A stretch of DNA of 64,000 nt from Bifidobacterium sp. ESL0769 (GTDB taxonomy: Bacteria; Actinomycetota; Actinomycetes; Actinomycetales; Bifidobacteriaceae): NCBI RefSeq assembly GCF_029395495.1, contig NZ_CP113918.1:558001-622000 (forward strand). The letters are read 5' to 3'. The translations under genes were made by a program, and so were the position numbers. The notes beneath the pieces were generated by a model. The model had not been told where the DNA came from and made no database searches. It saw only the letters and a list, made by a program, of their open reading frames with translations. Below, piece by piece: positions 26,810 through 34,033 of this stretch (its first letter is position 1; every line of letters begins with the position of its first letter).

Positions 26810-27143
26810 AGGGGTTGCAATGGGGCGGCGAAGCTTCGGCGGAGCCGCCCCCCTGCTTGGCACTTGAGTATGTTCCGCGCCGACCCGCCCGGCTTCGGTA
26901 AGGACAAGACGAGCCATGGCGCTATCCCAAGTCCCAAAAAACGGCATCGCTGCGAATGAAAACAACGGGCATAAGGGCGTTCGATACCGGTACAAAACCG
27001 TACGCCACTGTCCGAAAACCCTTAAAGCCTGAGGAAAAACCGAATATGCAGACATAAAACCGTCCGCGCCCACGTGCTTCTGAAAGCGCACTGGGCCGCG
27101 CAATGCATTTCTAGTAGGAGCCCAAATAGGTTCCCCGTAGGCT
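26810..27143. other. Intergenic region before the origin
   Basis: GC-rich hairpin GGGGCGGC (26822-26829) with GCCGCCCC (26844-26851) just after the ATPase gene, probably its terminator. The remaining ~290 bp holds no convincing gene. Confidence 0.45.
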
Positions 27144-27269
27144 GTGCGCGTTCGCGCCGAGAAGCTTGCGGAAATCAAGGCCGCAAGGCCACGGGAGGTT
27201 TTCGACGGGAAGTGCGCCAAGTATTACAAAGCGCACTTCCGCGCGTCTGCCGACCATCCCGCAGAATAA
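27144..27269 (+). CDS. Possible 41-residue ORF overlapping the origin
   Basis: GTG 27144 to TAA 27267-27269: VRVRAEKLAEIKAARPREVF, then DGKCAKYYKAHFRASADHPAE. The composition looks coding, but there is no good ribosome site and the frame covers the origin stem-loop, so it may be a chance frame. Listed with low confidence. Confidence 0.25.
   Translation: MRVRAEKLAEIKAARPREVFDGKCAKYYKAHFRASADHPAE
27208..27240 (+). other. Rolling-circle origin stem-loop with AAGTATTAC
   Basis: GGAAGTGCGC (27208-27217) and GCGCACTTCC (27231-27240) form a perfect 10-bp stem; the 13-base loop holds AAGTATTAC (27219-27227), which fits the circovirus/CRESS nonanucleotide NANTATTAC. Reps of this type cut between TATT and AC. 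The rep gene starts 45 bp downstream. Eighteen bases upstream, CAAGGCC is repeated at 27176 and 27184, a candidate Rep-binding iteron. Confidence 0.85.
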
Positions 27270-27284
27270 TAGGAGTAAGACATT

Positions 27285-28394
27285 ATGAATAAGAAGTTTA
27301 ATGTCAGTAAAAGAAAGAACAAACAGAGCAGGGACTGGATGCTGACAATCCCCGCTGATAAGCACACCGAAGCCGATGTGCGGGCACTGTTTGAGAAGCT
27401 GTCCACGGGTGCGGTGTTCCAGAAGGAAAAGGGAAAGGAGAACGGGTATAAGCATTTTCAAGCTTTCTGCCAGTTTGACGGGCCGACCCGCTGGCAGACG
27501 GTGAAAAATGAGCTCAAGGAAGCCGGGTTCGACGACACCCATATGGAGCCTCGTAAGTTGACGGTGGCCGAATGCGTCGATTACTGCTCCAAGGAGGACA
27601 CACGCATAGGCGAAACCGTGCATATCGGTGAAATCGACCTGCGTGACCAGCAGGGAAAGCGCACAGACCTCATAACGATGCGTGAGCAAATCCTCGAAGG
27701 AGCTTCCGTGGACGACATTCTTCTTGAGGATGATGAAGGCAAGGCCGCGAGGTACACAAAGTACCTGAACGACCTGAGTGCCGCCCATGACCGGGCCGAG
27801 TATGGGAATACCACCAGAGACTTGGACGTGCATTACCTGTACGGCGACCCCGGGGTCGGGAAAACCAGCTACGTCTATAGCAAATACCCCATGGAGGATG
27901 TGTACCGGGTCACTGACTATACCCACCCGTTCGATACATACCATGGGCAGCCGGTGATGATGTTCGAGGAATTCGAGTCCCAGATCAACTGGAGCGAGAT
28001 GCTCTGCTACCTTGACCGCTACCCGGTGGAGCTCCCTGCAAGATACCACAATCATCAGGCGAAGTACACAACAGTGTGGATTACCAGCAACCTGCCGTTG
28101 GAAATGCAGTATGTGATTGTGAAAGGCACCAAACGCAAGGCGCTGACCCGGCGCATAGGAGAAATCATCCATATGGGTGAGGGAGGGGTCATCCTCAGCA
28201 GAGAGACCTCCAAGAAAGTTGTCAAGCCAGTTGTAAAGGATGCCAGACCTGCTCCGCGACTCGTTCAGCCTTCCCTCATACAACTGGAACAACACGGAAA
28301 GGCCAATCCGAAGTCGGCAGAACCCATTTTCACCAAAGAGCTGGCGTCCGAATACCATGCTCCGGAGGTAACGAACGACAAGGATAAACAGTAG
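27285..28394 (+). CDS. CRESS-type replication initiator (HUH endonuclease + SF3 helicase)
   Basis: 369 residues. Endonuclease domain: motif I WMLTIPA at 18-24, motif II HFQ at 57-59 (the HxQ form of HUH), motif III YCSK at 100-103 with Tyr100 as nicking nucleophile and Lys103. SF3 helicase: Walker A GDPGVGKT at 187-194, Walker B VMMFEEF at 224-230, motif C WITSN at 265-269. The order and motif types are those of circovirus/geminivirus Reps and the related bacterial plasmid Reps such as that of Bifidobacterium p4M. GGAG lies twelve bases before ATG. The C-terminal ~80 residues are Lys/Pro-rich. It would start rolling-circle replication of the excised element from the adjacent stem-loop. Confidence 0.93.
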   Translation: MNKKFNVSKRKNKQSRDWMLTIPADKHTEADVRALFEKLSTGAVFQKEKGKENGYKHFQAFCQFDGPTRWQTVKNELKEAGFDDTHMEPRKLTVAECVDYCSKEDTRIGETVHIGEIDLRDQQGKRTDLITMREQILEGASVDDILLEDDEGKAARYTKYLNDLSAAHDRAEYGNTTRDLDVHYLYGDPGVGKTSYVYSKYPMEDVYRVTDYTHPFDTYHGQPVMMFEEFESQINWSEMLCYLDRYPVELPARYHNHQAKYTTVWITSNLPLEMQYVIVKGTKRKALTRRIGEIIHMGEGGVILSRETSKKVVKPVVKDARPAPRLVQPSLIQLEQHGKANPKSAEPIFTKELASEYHAPEVTNDKDKQ

Positions 28395-28453
28395 AGGATT
28401 CTGCGGTTTCTAAGGCCTTCGGGGGGCGCCCTGAGTTCCCTCGCCAATGAAGG

Positions 28454-28500
28454 AGCCTCCTGCCGGTGATCGGGTATTGGTCACTGCCGGGAGGCTTTTC
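28454..28500 (+). terminator. rep terminator
   Basis: AGCCTCC (28454-28460) pairs with GGAGGCT (28490-28496), extended inward by GGTGA/TCACT, followed by TTTCTT. It separates rep from the convergent thioester gene. Confidence 0.85.
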
Positions 28501-28527
28501 TTGTGTCCGGTGGTTTCGGTTTCCGGA

Positions 28528-29541
28528 TTATGCTGTTCTTGTTCCCACCCACTCACCACCTGCATTCTGACCAGTCTGGTCAACACCAGAAGTCACCTTA
28601 TCCATAACCTTCTGGCCACGCTTGAGAACCTTATTAGAAACCTGAGTAGTGACAGTAGGCTGGAAGTCCTTACGTACTTCGAAAGGAGCAACATTGTAAG
28701 TTTGGTGCTCAGGGTCATTATCTCTAAAAAGGACCTGTCCTGCTGAAGTACTCAACATGCCATATGTAACATCATATCCAATTTGTGGTGAAACATTGCC
28801 ATTTCCAGTTGCAGTCCAAGGGATATGCATTTCAGTACCATTAGTATAACCCTCATAATGCCCATTACCTGTAGCATCGAATTTAGCAGGCCCATTCATA
28901 TCAATAGTAAAATGCACCCCCGAAGTATAATTCCCAGCAGCATCATGCAAACCTACATTAACAGTCCCTGTACGTTCTGCTTGTGTATAGTTATGGCCAC
29001 CACCTGCATTAGTAACTACTGCATTAGATGCCTGAGTCCAAAACTGGGCAGCCAAACTAGCAACTGCAGGAAGACTAGCTCCATCAAGAGCACCATTAGA
29101 CTTCCACCAAGTCCAAATTTCCTCCGAAGCATCATGAACATTAAGATGGTCATGAATAGCATAAGCAACAGCAGCCTGAGTCATATCTGACATGTCGGAA
29201 GCATGCTGATTAATCATAGTTGCACCAACACCCGAGTCACTACCGGTCAGGGGAGTCCAACCGCCAGCGCTACCTACAATAGTACCAAACTGAATGCAAT
29301 AAACAGGCTTACCATCGACCATCATGATAGGGCCAAGTCCAGCAGCACGAGTGCCTACCCAAGCAGACCCATGACTAAATGGAGCCTCCCAATACCCAGC
29401 TACCAACCCGGGGCCGGAAGCTGCTTGGGCGGAAGTAACCGCTATAGTGCCACCCGCTAACATTGTGGCTAAAGAAGCCAGAATACCCACGAGCTTGCGG
29501 GTGAAGCCTCGTGGGTTGTGAGAATGTTTAATTCCAACCAT
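28528..29541 (-). CDS. Secreted thioester-domain (TQXA) protein, probably truncated
   Basis: 337 residues. Signal peptide 1-41 (basic start, ILASLATMLAGGTIAV, cut after SAQA). The following domain has YCIQFG with Cys82 and TQAAVAYAI with Gln122, the Cys and Gln that form an internal thioester in TED adhesins of Gram-positive bacteria; such bonds attach covalently to host amines. After about residue 280 a second domain begins (VTTQVSNKVLKRGQKVMDKV) but stops early at GGEWVGTRTA. No LPxTG or membrane anchor follows, while relatives usually continue with more stalk domains and a sorting signal, so I infer a 3' truncation next to the rep terminator. It is AT-richer than the backbone. Confidence 0.7.
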   Translation of the reverse strand: MVGIKHSHNPRGFTRKLVGILASLATMLAGGTIAVTSAQAASGPGLVAGYWEAPFSHGSAWVGTRAAGLGPIMMVDGKPVYCIQFGTIVGSAGGWTPLTGSDSGVGATMINQHASDMSDMTQAAVAYAIHDHLNVHDASEEIWTWWKSNGALDGASLPAVASLAAQFWTQASNAVVTNAGGGHNYTQAERTGTVNVGLHDAAGNYTSGVHFTIDMNGPAKFDATGNGHYEGYTNGTEMHIPWTATGNGNVSPQIGYDVTYGMLSTSAGQVLFRDNDPEHQTYNVAPFEVRKDFQPTVTTQVSNKVLKRGQKVMDKVTSGVDQTGQNAGGEWVGTRTA

Positions 29542-29686
29542 GAAAATACCCTTCCAGTACTCATATAAGATACGACGCTATGTGCATCGAACATCAAGAT
29601 GAAAATAGAGGAAAAGGATACCGATGGAAGAAAGGGAATGAGAGAACAGACGAAAAATGATGAAATGTCTAAATAGAAGAATAGAA

Positions 29687-29722
29687 ATGGCCTAAGAACT
29701 TAATTGAAAGTTCTTAGGCCAT
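29687..29722 (-). terminator. Terminator of the coiled-coil protein gene
   Basis: Perfect 15-bp stem (29687-29701 with 29708-29722; core CCTAAGAACTT) and a T-rich tail on the minus strand. Confidence 0.88.
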
Positions 29723-29750
29723 GTATTATAGCATACTATAAATATGTTGA

Positions 29751-30659
29751 TTAATGACAAATTCCAATTGAATCCCCACCATTGCCTACGCAAAGACCAG
29801 GAGTACTGTTCCAAGAACCGCCACCATGTGTATCCAAATTTTCAGAAATGTGGTAATCACCATTACCACCAGAGGGTGCAGGAGCATTGTAATGAGGAGC
29901 GGAATAACCACCGGAATAGCTGGAACCGCTACCGACTGCTGAATACCCGGAACCACTGTAGCTACCACCCGAATACCCAGAGCATCCATTGGAACCAGAG
30001 GACTGTGCTGCCTGAGCCTGTGCCTGTGCGTCCTGAGCCTGTTGGGCTGCTGTGGCATCGGCCTGAGCCTTGGCCTGAACACTGGCGTTCACGGCGTTGA
30101 CGGCGTTGTCAAGAGAAGCCTTGGCATCGGTGAGTGACTTGACGGTGGCCTTCTTATCAGAAGCAGCCTTCTTGGAGGCGTTGATGGCATTCGTCAGGGC
30201 GTCCCTAGTAGCATTGTCGGCCACCTTGCCATCCGTGGAACCTAGCACGTTGTTGGCATTGGCAAGGTCATCATTCAAGGTTTTCTTTGTTTGGGATTCG
30301 AGTTTCCCGTTCTGTTCGGTGATTTTCGCCGCTTGTGTCTTCATGTCTGCGGCGTTCTTGTTCAATTGATCAGTAGCCGCCTCGGCGTCGCATGAGTCTT
30401 GCTTGACCGTTACATCTTTGGCAGGCTTCACGGCTGCGGCTTTCACGGATTCCGTATAGGCTGCGTTGACGGTCTTGAGCTGCTTCGCCTCGTTCTGGCA
30501 ACTGCCGATGGCCTGGGCGTGAAGGGCCTGCCGGTGGCTGTTCCAAGCGTAATATCCGCCACCACACGCCGCTACCAGCACGACCGCGGCTATCGCTCCG
30601 ATGACGGCCTTGTGGCTGACACCCTTCTTCGGTTTCTCCGCTTCTTCTTTTGACATCAT
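29751..30659 (-). CDS. Single-pass membrane protein with Ala/Lys coiled coil and Gly/Ser/Tyr tail
   Basis: 302 residues. A basic start (KPKKGVSHK), one membrane helix (AVIGAIAAVVLVAACGGGYYAW), then a helical Ala/Lys/Asp/Asn-rich domain of about 170 residues (FIVAR-like, e.g. ATRDALTNAINASKKAASDK), a Gln/Ala stretch, and a tail rich in Ser, Gly and Tyr (SGYSGGSYSGSGYS). Two Cys sit near the end (GLCVGNGGDSIGICH). It resembles proteins labelled 'colicin transporter' in bifidobacteria, a name I do not support. Probably extracytoplasmic. GAGGG precedes ATG 30659; an ATG at 30656 is an alternative. Confidence 0.6.
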   Translation of the reverse strand: MMSKEEAEKPKKGVSHKAVIGAIAAVVLVAACGGGYYAWNSHRQALHAQAIGSCQNEAKQLKTVNAAYTESVKAAAVKPAKDVTVKQDSCDAEAATDQLNKNAADMKTQAAKITEQNGKLESQTKKTLNDDLANANNVLGSTDGKVADNATRDALTNAINASKKAASDKKATVKSLTDAKASLDNAVNAVNASVQAKAQADATAAQQAQDAQAQAQAAQSSGSNGCSGYSGGSYSGSGYSAVGSGSSYSGGYSAPHYNAPAPSGGNGDYHISENLDTHGGGSWNSTPGLCVGNGGDSIGICH

Positions 30660-30728
30660 TGACCCTCACATTTTGGTAATACACTCATTATGTCTTGAGG
30701 TGTGCTCATTCCCATCACGTTTTATTTT

Positions 30729-30757
30729 GTCATGTAGGCATGACCATGTGTGCATGG
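30729..30757. promoter_or_regulatory. Two adjacent short palindromes upstream of the XRE gene
   Basis: GTCATG-TAGG-CATGAC (30729-30744) and CCATG-TGTG-CATGG (30744-30757) share one base and lie between the divergent membrane-protein gene and the XRE gene. They look like operator half-sites for the regulator encoded next to them. Confidence 0.5.
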
Positions 30758-30778
30758 CAATGGGCTTGCATTGGCTGT

Positions 30779-31051
30779 ATGAGGATTGATGGAAGCAGTT
30801 GGGACGATTACGCCCGTGAGCTTGGTCTGAACATCGCGAGGGTGCGCGAGTCCAAGGGCATGTCTCAGGATGAGGTTGCTGCCGGTGCCTGTCTGTCCCG
30901 CTTCACCTACTGGAAACTGGAACGCGGCGAGTCCAACCCCGGCACTCCTGCCAACCCCAGCTTGCGTAATCTGCTCGCCGTCGCCCAGTCTTTGGGCGTC
31001 GATCTGGAAGATTTGTTGCCGGGCACTGTACCTGACCTCCGTAACAGATGA
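30779..31051 (+). CDS. XRE-family transcriptional regulator
   Basis: 90 residues from ATG 30779 (MRIDGSSWDDYARELGLNIA). The helix-turn-helix covers RVRESKGMSQDEVAAGACLSRFTYWKLERGESNP, followed by LRNLLAVAQSLGVDLEDLLPG. A Cro/CI-type DNA-binding protein, with palindromes upstream that it may bind. It is divergent from the coiled-coil membrane protein and could control cargo or transfer genes. A longer frame from 30695 exists but its extra residues do not look coding. Confidence 0.8.
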   Translation: MRIDGSSWDDYARELGLNIARVRESKGMSQDEVAAGACLSRFTYWKLERGESNPGTPANPSLRNLLAVAQSLGVDLEDLLPGTVPDLRNR

Positions 31052-31133
31052 GCACGCTCTATGATTCAATGCAATTGGGTACATGAATTTTTCCTGAGGT
31101 GTCTGATTTTACCGATGATGGATTGGAGAGAGT

Positions 31134-31988
31134 ATGACGATGGGTTGGCATTCCGGTAAGGCTGGTAGTGATGGCTGGTCTCAGTATTTTGGAGATTTGA
31201 ATGGTGGTGACGAGGCATTCAGATTGACCTATGATGTGTATCTGGATGGGCGTTGCGAGAAGTGGTGTGATGCTGACTTCACTTCTCTTAACGATTCGAA
31301 AAGGAAAACTGAAACGGGCGATGCTGCCCCATTAATTTTTATAGGTTTTAATCCAAGTGTTGCCGGAATTCCAAAAGACGGCAAACCTCAGACGGATCAA
31401 CAGATAAATGATGGTGATGATACTGCCTATTATGTGAAAAAAGCTGTTGCCGGTGAAGTAAATAAGACATTTTGGAAGTTGGATAGTGTTCTTCAGCGTA
31501 AACATATAATTTTCGTTAATCTTTTTCCTATGCATACTTCCGGAGCTGGTGGTTTTTACGCTTGGCTGGATGGTGTCATTGGTGACTCAACTGACTATCA
31601 GAAGTGTTTTGATTCGCTTTGGGGAAATAGTTTTATCCGCGATGCATTGGATGAGCCAAGGAAAATAATAGATATCTATCCCGATGCTCCCGTTGTTCGC
31701 GCTTGGGGGTGTGTCACAGATAAAACAATGCGTGAGCAAGGGGTCGTTAAATGTGCTATCGACAGGTTGGCTGAAGCAGATTCAGCCCGAAACCACAAGT
31801 GGTTCAGGCTTGAAAAAACTAAGCAATCTCAGGATTTGCCTAATGACGTAGAGGATAGTGTATCCGATGAACCCAATAACTTGGCTTACGATACAGGTGA
31901 AGGAAAAAGATACAACGCCTACTCGTGGAGTGGCAGGAGTTCGCTCCGTAGTTATTCGTGCTGTAAGGAATTTAATTGGCTTGCCTAG
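31134..31988 (+). CDS. DUF1643-domain protein
   Basis: 284 residues. The blocks APLIFIGFNPSVAG, DTAYYVKKAV, HIIFVNLFPMHTS and VVRAWGCV are those of DUF1643, a domain of unknown function often found in mobile and defence-associated contexts. GGAGAGAG precedes the ATG. It is AT-rich compared with the chromosome and is the last gene of the element before the right repeat, a usual place for cargo. No catalytic role can be claimed. Confidence 0.75.
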   Translation: MTMGWHSGKAGSDGWSQYFGDLNGGDEAFRLTYDVYLDGRCEKWCDADFTSLNDSKRKTETGDAAPLIFIGFNPSVAGIPKDGKPQTDQQINDGDDTAYYVKKAVAGEVNKTFWKLDSVLQRKHIIFVNLFPMHTSGAGGFYAWLDGVIGDSTDYQKCFDSLWGNSFIRDALDEPRKIIDIYPDAPVVRAWGCVTDKTMREQGVVKCAIDRLAEADSARNHKWFRLEKTKQSQDLPNDVEDSVSDEPNNLAYDTGEGKRYNAYSWSGRSSLRSYSCCKEFNWLA

Positions 31989-32132
31989 TTCAATATTTGT
32001 TTGAGAATCGAATGTCTCAGTTTGTCTCATAAGGTCGCAGGTTATACCTACACTAGGTCGCGTTTGAGGTTTCGCTGAGGTGAAACTGTGATAAGAAACG
32101 TTGAAAATAAAGGGAAAGCTCTTTGATAGTCG

Positions 32133-32150
32133 GAATCTCTCCGGCTCCGC
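32133..32150 (+). repeat. attR core (18-bp direct repeat)
   Basis: GAATCTCTCCGGCTCCGC, identical to the 3' end of tRNA-Ser at 22990-23007, with no tRNA body in front of it. Confidence 0.92.
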
Positions 32151-32173
32151 TTTTTGAGGTATAAATGAAGACC

Positions 32174-32205
32174 AGTCGGGAGTAGGCTCAGGCTTACTCC
32201 CGACT
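32174..32205 (+). terminator. Likely original tRNA-Ser terminator
   Basis: AGTCGGGAGTA (32174-32184) pairs perfectly with TACTCCCGACT (32195-32205). It lies 24 bp beyond the right repeat, where the tRNA terminator would stand without the element. The T run is poor. Confidence 0.65.
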
Positions 32206-32260
32206 AGCGTTTCAGGGTGTTTTCAGAGTCGTTGGTATCGGCATATTGCACGGTATGCGA

Positions 32261-32905
32261 TTACATTTTGCCGCGTTCCCATTCCTCTTTCGTAATAACC
32301 CGCAGGATGGCGTCGTAACTGCGATCGATAAGCGGGAAGTAGTCGCTGTCCTTGCGGCACACCGCCTGCATGCCGCAGTGTTCCATCACCTTGCCGGAAG
32401 CGGGATTTTCGGCGTAGTGGCCGCCCCATACGGCGTTGCATCTAAGGTCCACGAACGCATGACGGATCATCGCCCGCAGCGCCTCGGTCATCAGGCCCTG
32501 TCCCCAGAACGGCCGCCCAATCCAGTAACCGAGCACCCGGTCGCCGTCGTAGTGGGCAAGAGCCCGTTCCATCTCGCTTTCGTCGACGCCGTCGAACAAA
32601 CTATGTGAATCGATGGCTTCCTGCACGAATTCGCCGGCATGGTCACCCGGTTCGGCTTTCTTGAGTTCGATGGCGCCGATTGGGCAGTCGTCGTTGTCTT
32701 CGCCGCGCAAAGTGATGGCGTAGTTCTCGTCGCCGGTAAAGACGTTGTCGAGCGTATTTATGCTTTCCTCGACGCTGCGGTGTGGCATCCAACCGCAGCG
32801 AATCCCAATTTCCGGGTCGGAGGCATAACGAAAGAGCGATTCCGCTTCGGCACGGTCTCCGTGTTTCCAAGGCCGCAAAATAAGCCGTTCGGTAGTGATT
32901 TGCAT
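32261..32905 (-). CDS. GNAT N-acetyltransferase (RimL-type)
   Basis: 214 residues beginning ITTERLILRPWKHGDRAEAESLFRYA, the standard start of RimJ/RimL-like acetyltransferases. The acetyl-CoA loop is seen in VLGYWIGRPFWGQGLMTEALRAMIRHAF (Q-G-x-x-T/A) and the conserved tail in NPASGKVMEHCGMQ. Substrate unknown. ATG 32905 lies six bases after TACATT on the minus strand and has no Shine-Dalgarno. Confidence 0.85.
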   Translation of the reverse strand: MQITTERLILRPWKHGDRAEAESLFRYASDPEIGIRCGWMPHRSVEESINTLDNVFTGDENYAITLRGEDNDDCPIGAIELKKAEPGDHAGEFVQEAIDSHSLFDGVDESEMERALAHYDGDRVLGYWIGRPFWGQGLMTEALRAMIRHAFVDLRCNAVWGGHYAENPASGKVMEHCGMQAVCRKDSDYFPLIDRSYDAILRVITKEEWERGKM

Positions 32906-33314
32906 AGCTCTAATGTAATAGTCGAGTCAGACGGCCGGAGGCCTTACAACAGGTGGCAATCCGTTCGAGCGATATGAGTTGCAAAATGCCGAGAACTGTT
33001 GTGGAAAGCCGTGAATCGAAGGGTTTGGAAGCCAGTATGGGGAGCTGAGGAACATCCTTGTCCCCTGCTCCTTAATCGGTCAGTGTAGCAGACAAAATCC
33101 GCGGGTCGGGTCAAAATCCATTTTTTGATATCGCGAATAAGAATTTTCACAATTGACTTTTATCATCAAAAAGTAATAAGTAACGCAAGTATCGTGAATT
33201 TGCGTTTTCGTCGCCTGAAAGTGCGTTAATCGGGAAATTGTGACAGGATGCCCGTAACCAAAAGTAAAGTGGATATATCAGAATATTTCATCTCATCAAT
33301 CGGAAGGCGGCTCA
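32906..33314. other. Intergenic region, 409 bp
   Basis: Between divergent GNAT and yigZ-like genes. The middle is AT-rich (33100-33200). TTGACT near 33152 may be a -35. GGAAGG lies before the GTG of the next gene. No further gene or RNA is recognised. Confidence 0.3.
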
Positions 33315-33959
33315 GTGGGCAGCGAGCATAACGACATCATCGATGGGTTTTCCACGATTAGAAACGCTGCCGGCGCCCCCGCAGAGGATTCGTTGATCGA
33401 AAAGAAGTCCGAATTCATCGGCGATGCCTGCCATATCGAGACTTTGGATGAAGCGCTCGCGTTCGTACAAGCCGTGCGTGATCGGCATCCGAAGGCCCGT
33501 CATGTCGCTTTCGCGGCCATTTTGGGTGCGGCCGAGGGCTCAGCCAAGGAACGCATGAGCGACGATGGGGAGCCAAGCGGCACTGCGGGCAAGCCGATTC
33601 TCGACGTCATTCGCATGGGCAAGCTCACCGATTGCGTCATTACCGTCACCCGCTATTTCGGCGGCATCCTTTTGGGCTCCGGCGGGCTGATTCGCGCCTA
33701 TTCCACGGCCGCGTCGATGGCGGTGAAGGCGGCTGACGTCGAGCGGATCGTGCCGATGCGTCATTATCGAATCGTGCTGGAATACCCGTGGCTTGGCCGT
33801 TTTGAGCAGTTGCTTGCGCAGGCCGGCGGCAACGAAGAGGGTAAGGAATTCACCGACCGAGTCACTATGCGTTTCGCTGTACCCTCGGCCAATGCTCAGG
33901 ATTTCGAAATGCGCGTCCGTGAAGCGTTCAACGCTAGGGCGCGCTTATCGCGTCTCTAG
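33315..33959 (+). CDS. YigZ/IMPACT-family protein
   Basis: 214 residues. The family blocks are clear: EKKSEFIGDACHIETLDEAL, HPKARHVAFAAIL, MSDDGEPSGTAGKPIL and TVTRYFGGILLGSGGLIRAYS. IMPACT-family proteins are thought to act in translation or stress response (eukaryotic IMPACT regulates GCN2), but the bacterial role is unsettled. GTG 33315 with AGGCGG upstream is used; no ATG lies in a better position. Confidence 0.9.
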   Translation: MGSEHNDIIDGFSTIRNAAGAPAEDSLIEKKSEFIGDACHIETLDEALAFVQAVRDRHPKARHVAFAAILGAAEGSAKERMSDDGEPSGTAGKPILDVIRMGKLTDCVITVTRYFGGILLGSGGLIRAYSTAASMAVKAADVERIVPMRHYRIVLEYPWLGRFEQLLAQAGGNEEGKEFTDRVTMRFAVPSANAQDFEMRVREAFNARARLSRL

Positions 33960-34033
33960 CCCTGTTCCCTTTAATACTGCGAATTTGATTTTCGAGTGGA
34001 CAACGATTCTCCGGCTCGCGTTAAGCTGGAATC

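Larger units (their letters stand above)
22990..32150 (+). mobile_element. AICE-like integrative element with a CRESS-type replicon
   Basis: The 9.2-kb region between two copies of GAATCTCTCCGGCTCCGC. It contains a tyrosine integrase next to the tRNA, an excisionase-like protein, a coupled small protein/membrane protein/FtsK-like ATPase set, a stem-loop origin with AAGTATTAC, a CRESS-type Rep, and cargo (thioester protein, coiled-coil membrane protein, XRE regulator, DUF1643 protein). Int + Xis + Rep + FtsK/TraB-like translocase is the plan of actinomycete integrative and conjugative elements; the Rep type differs. Whether it moves cannot be seen from sequence. Confidence 0.9.

Noticed and set aside
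27074..27292. 72-residue plus-strand frame before rep
   Set aside because: No ribosome site, poor composition, and it runs across the origin stem-loop into the rep start.
27111..28358. 415-residue minus-strand open frame
   Set aside because: Antisense of rep, whose catalytic motifs leave no doubt which strand is coding.
29751..30659. Colicin transporter
   Set aside because: This common label rests on low-complexity helix similarity; there is no transporter topology, only one membrane helix.
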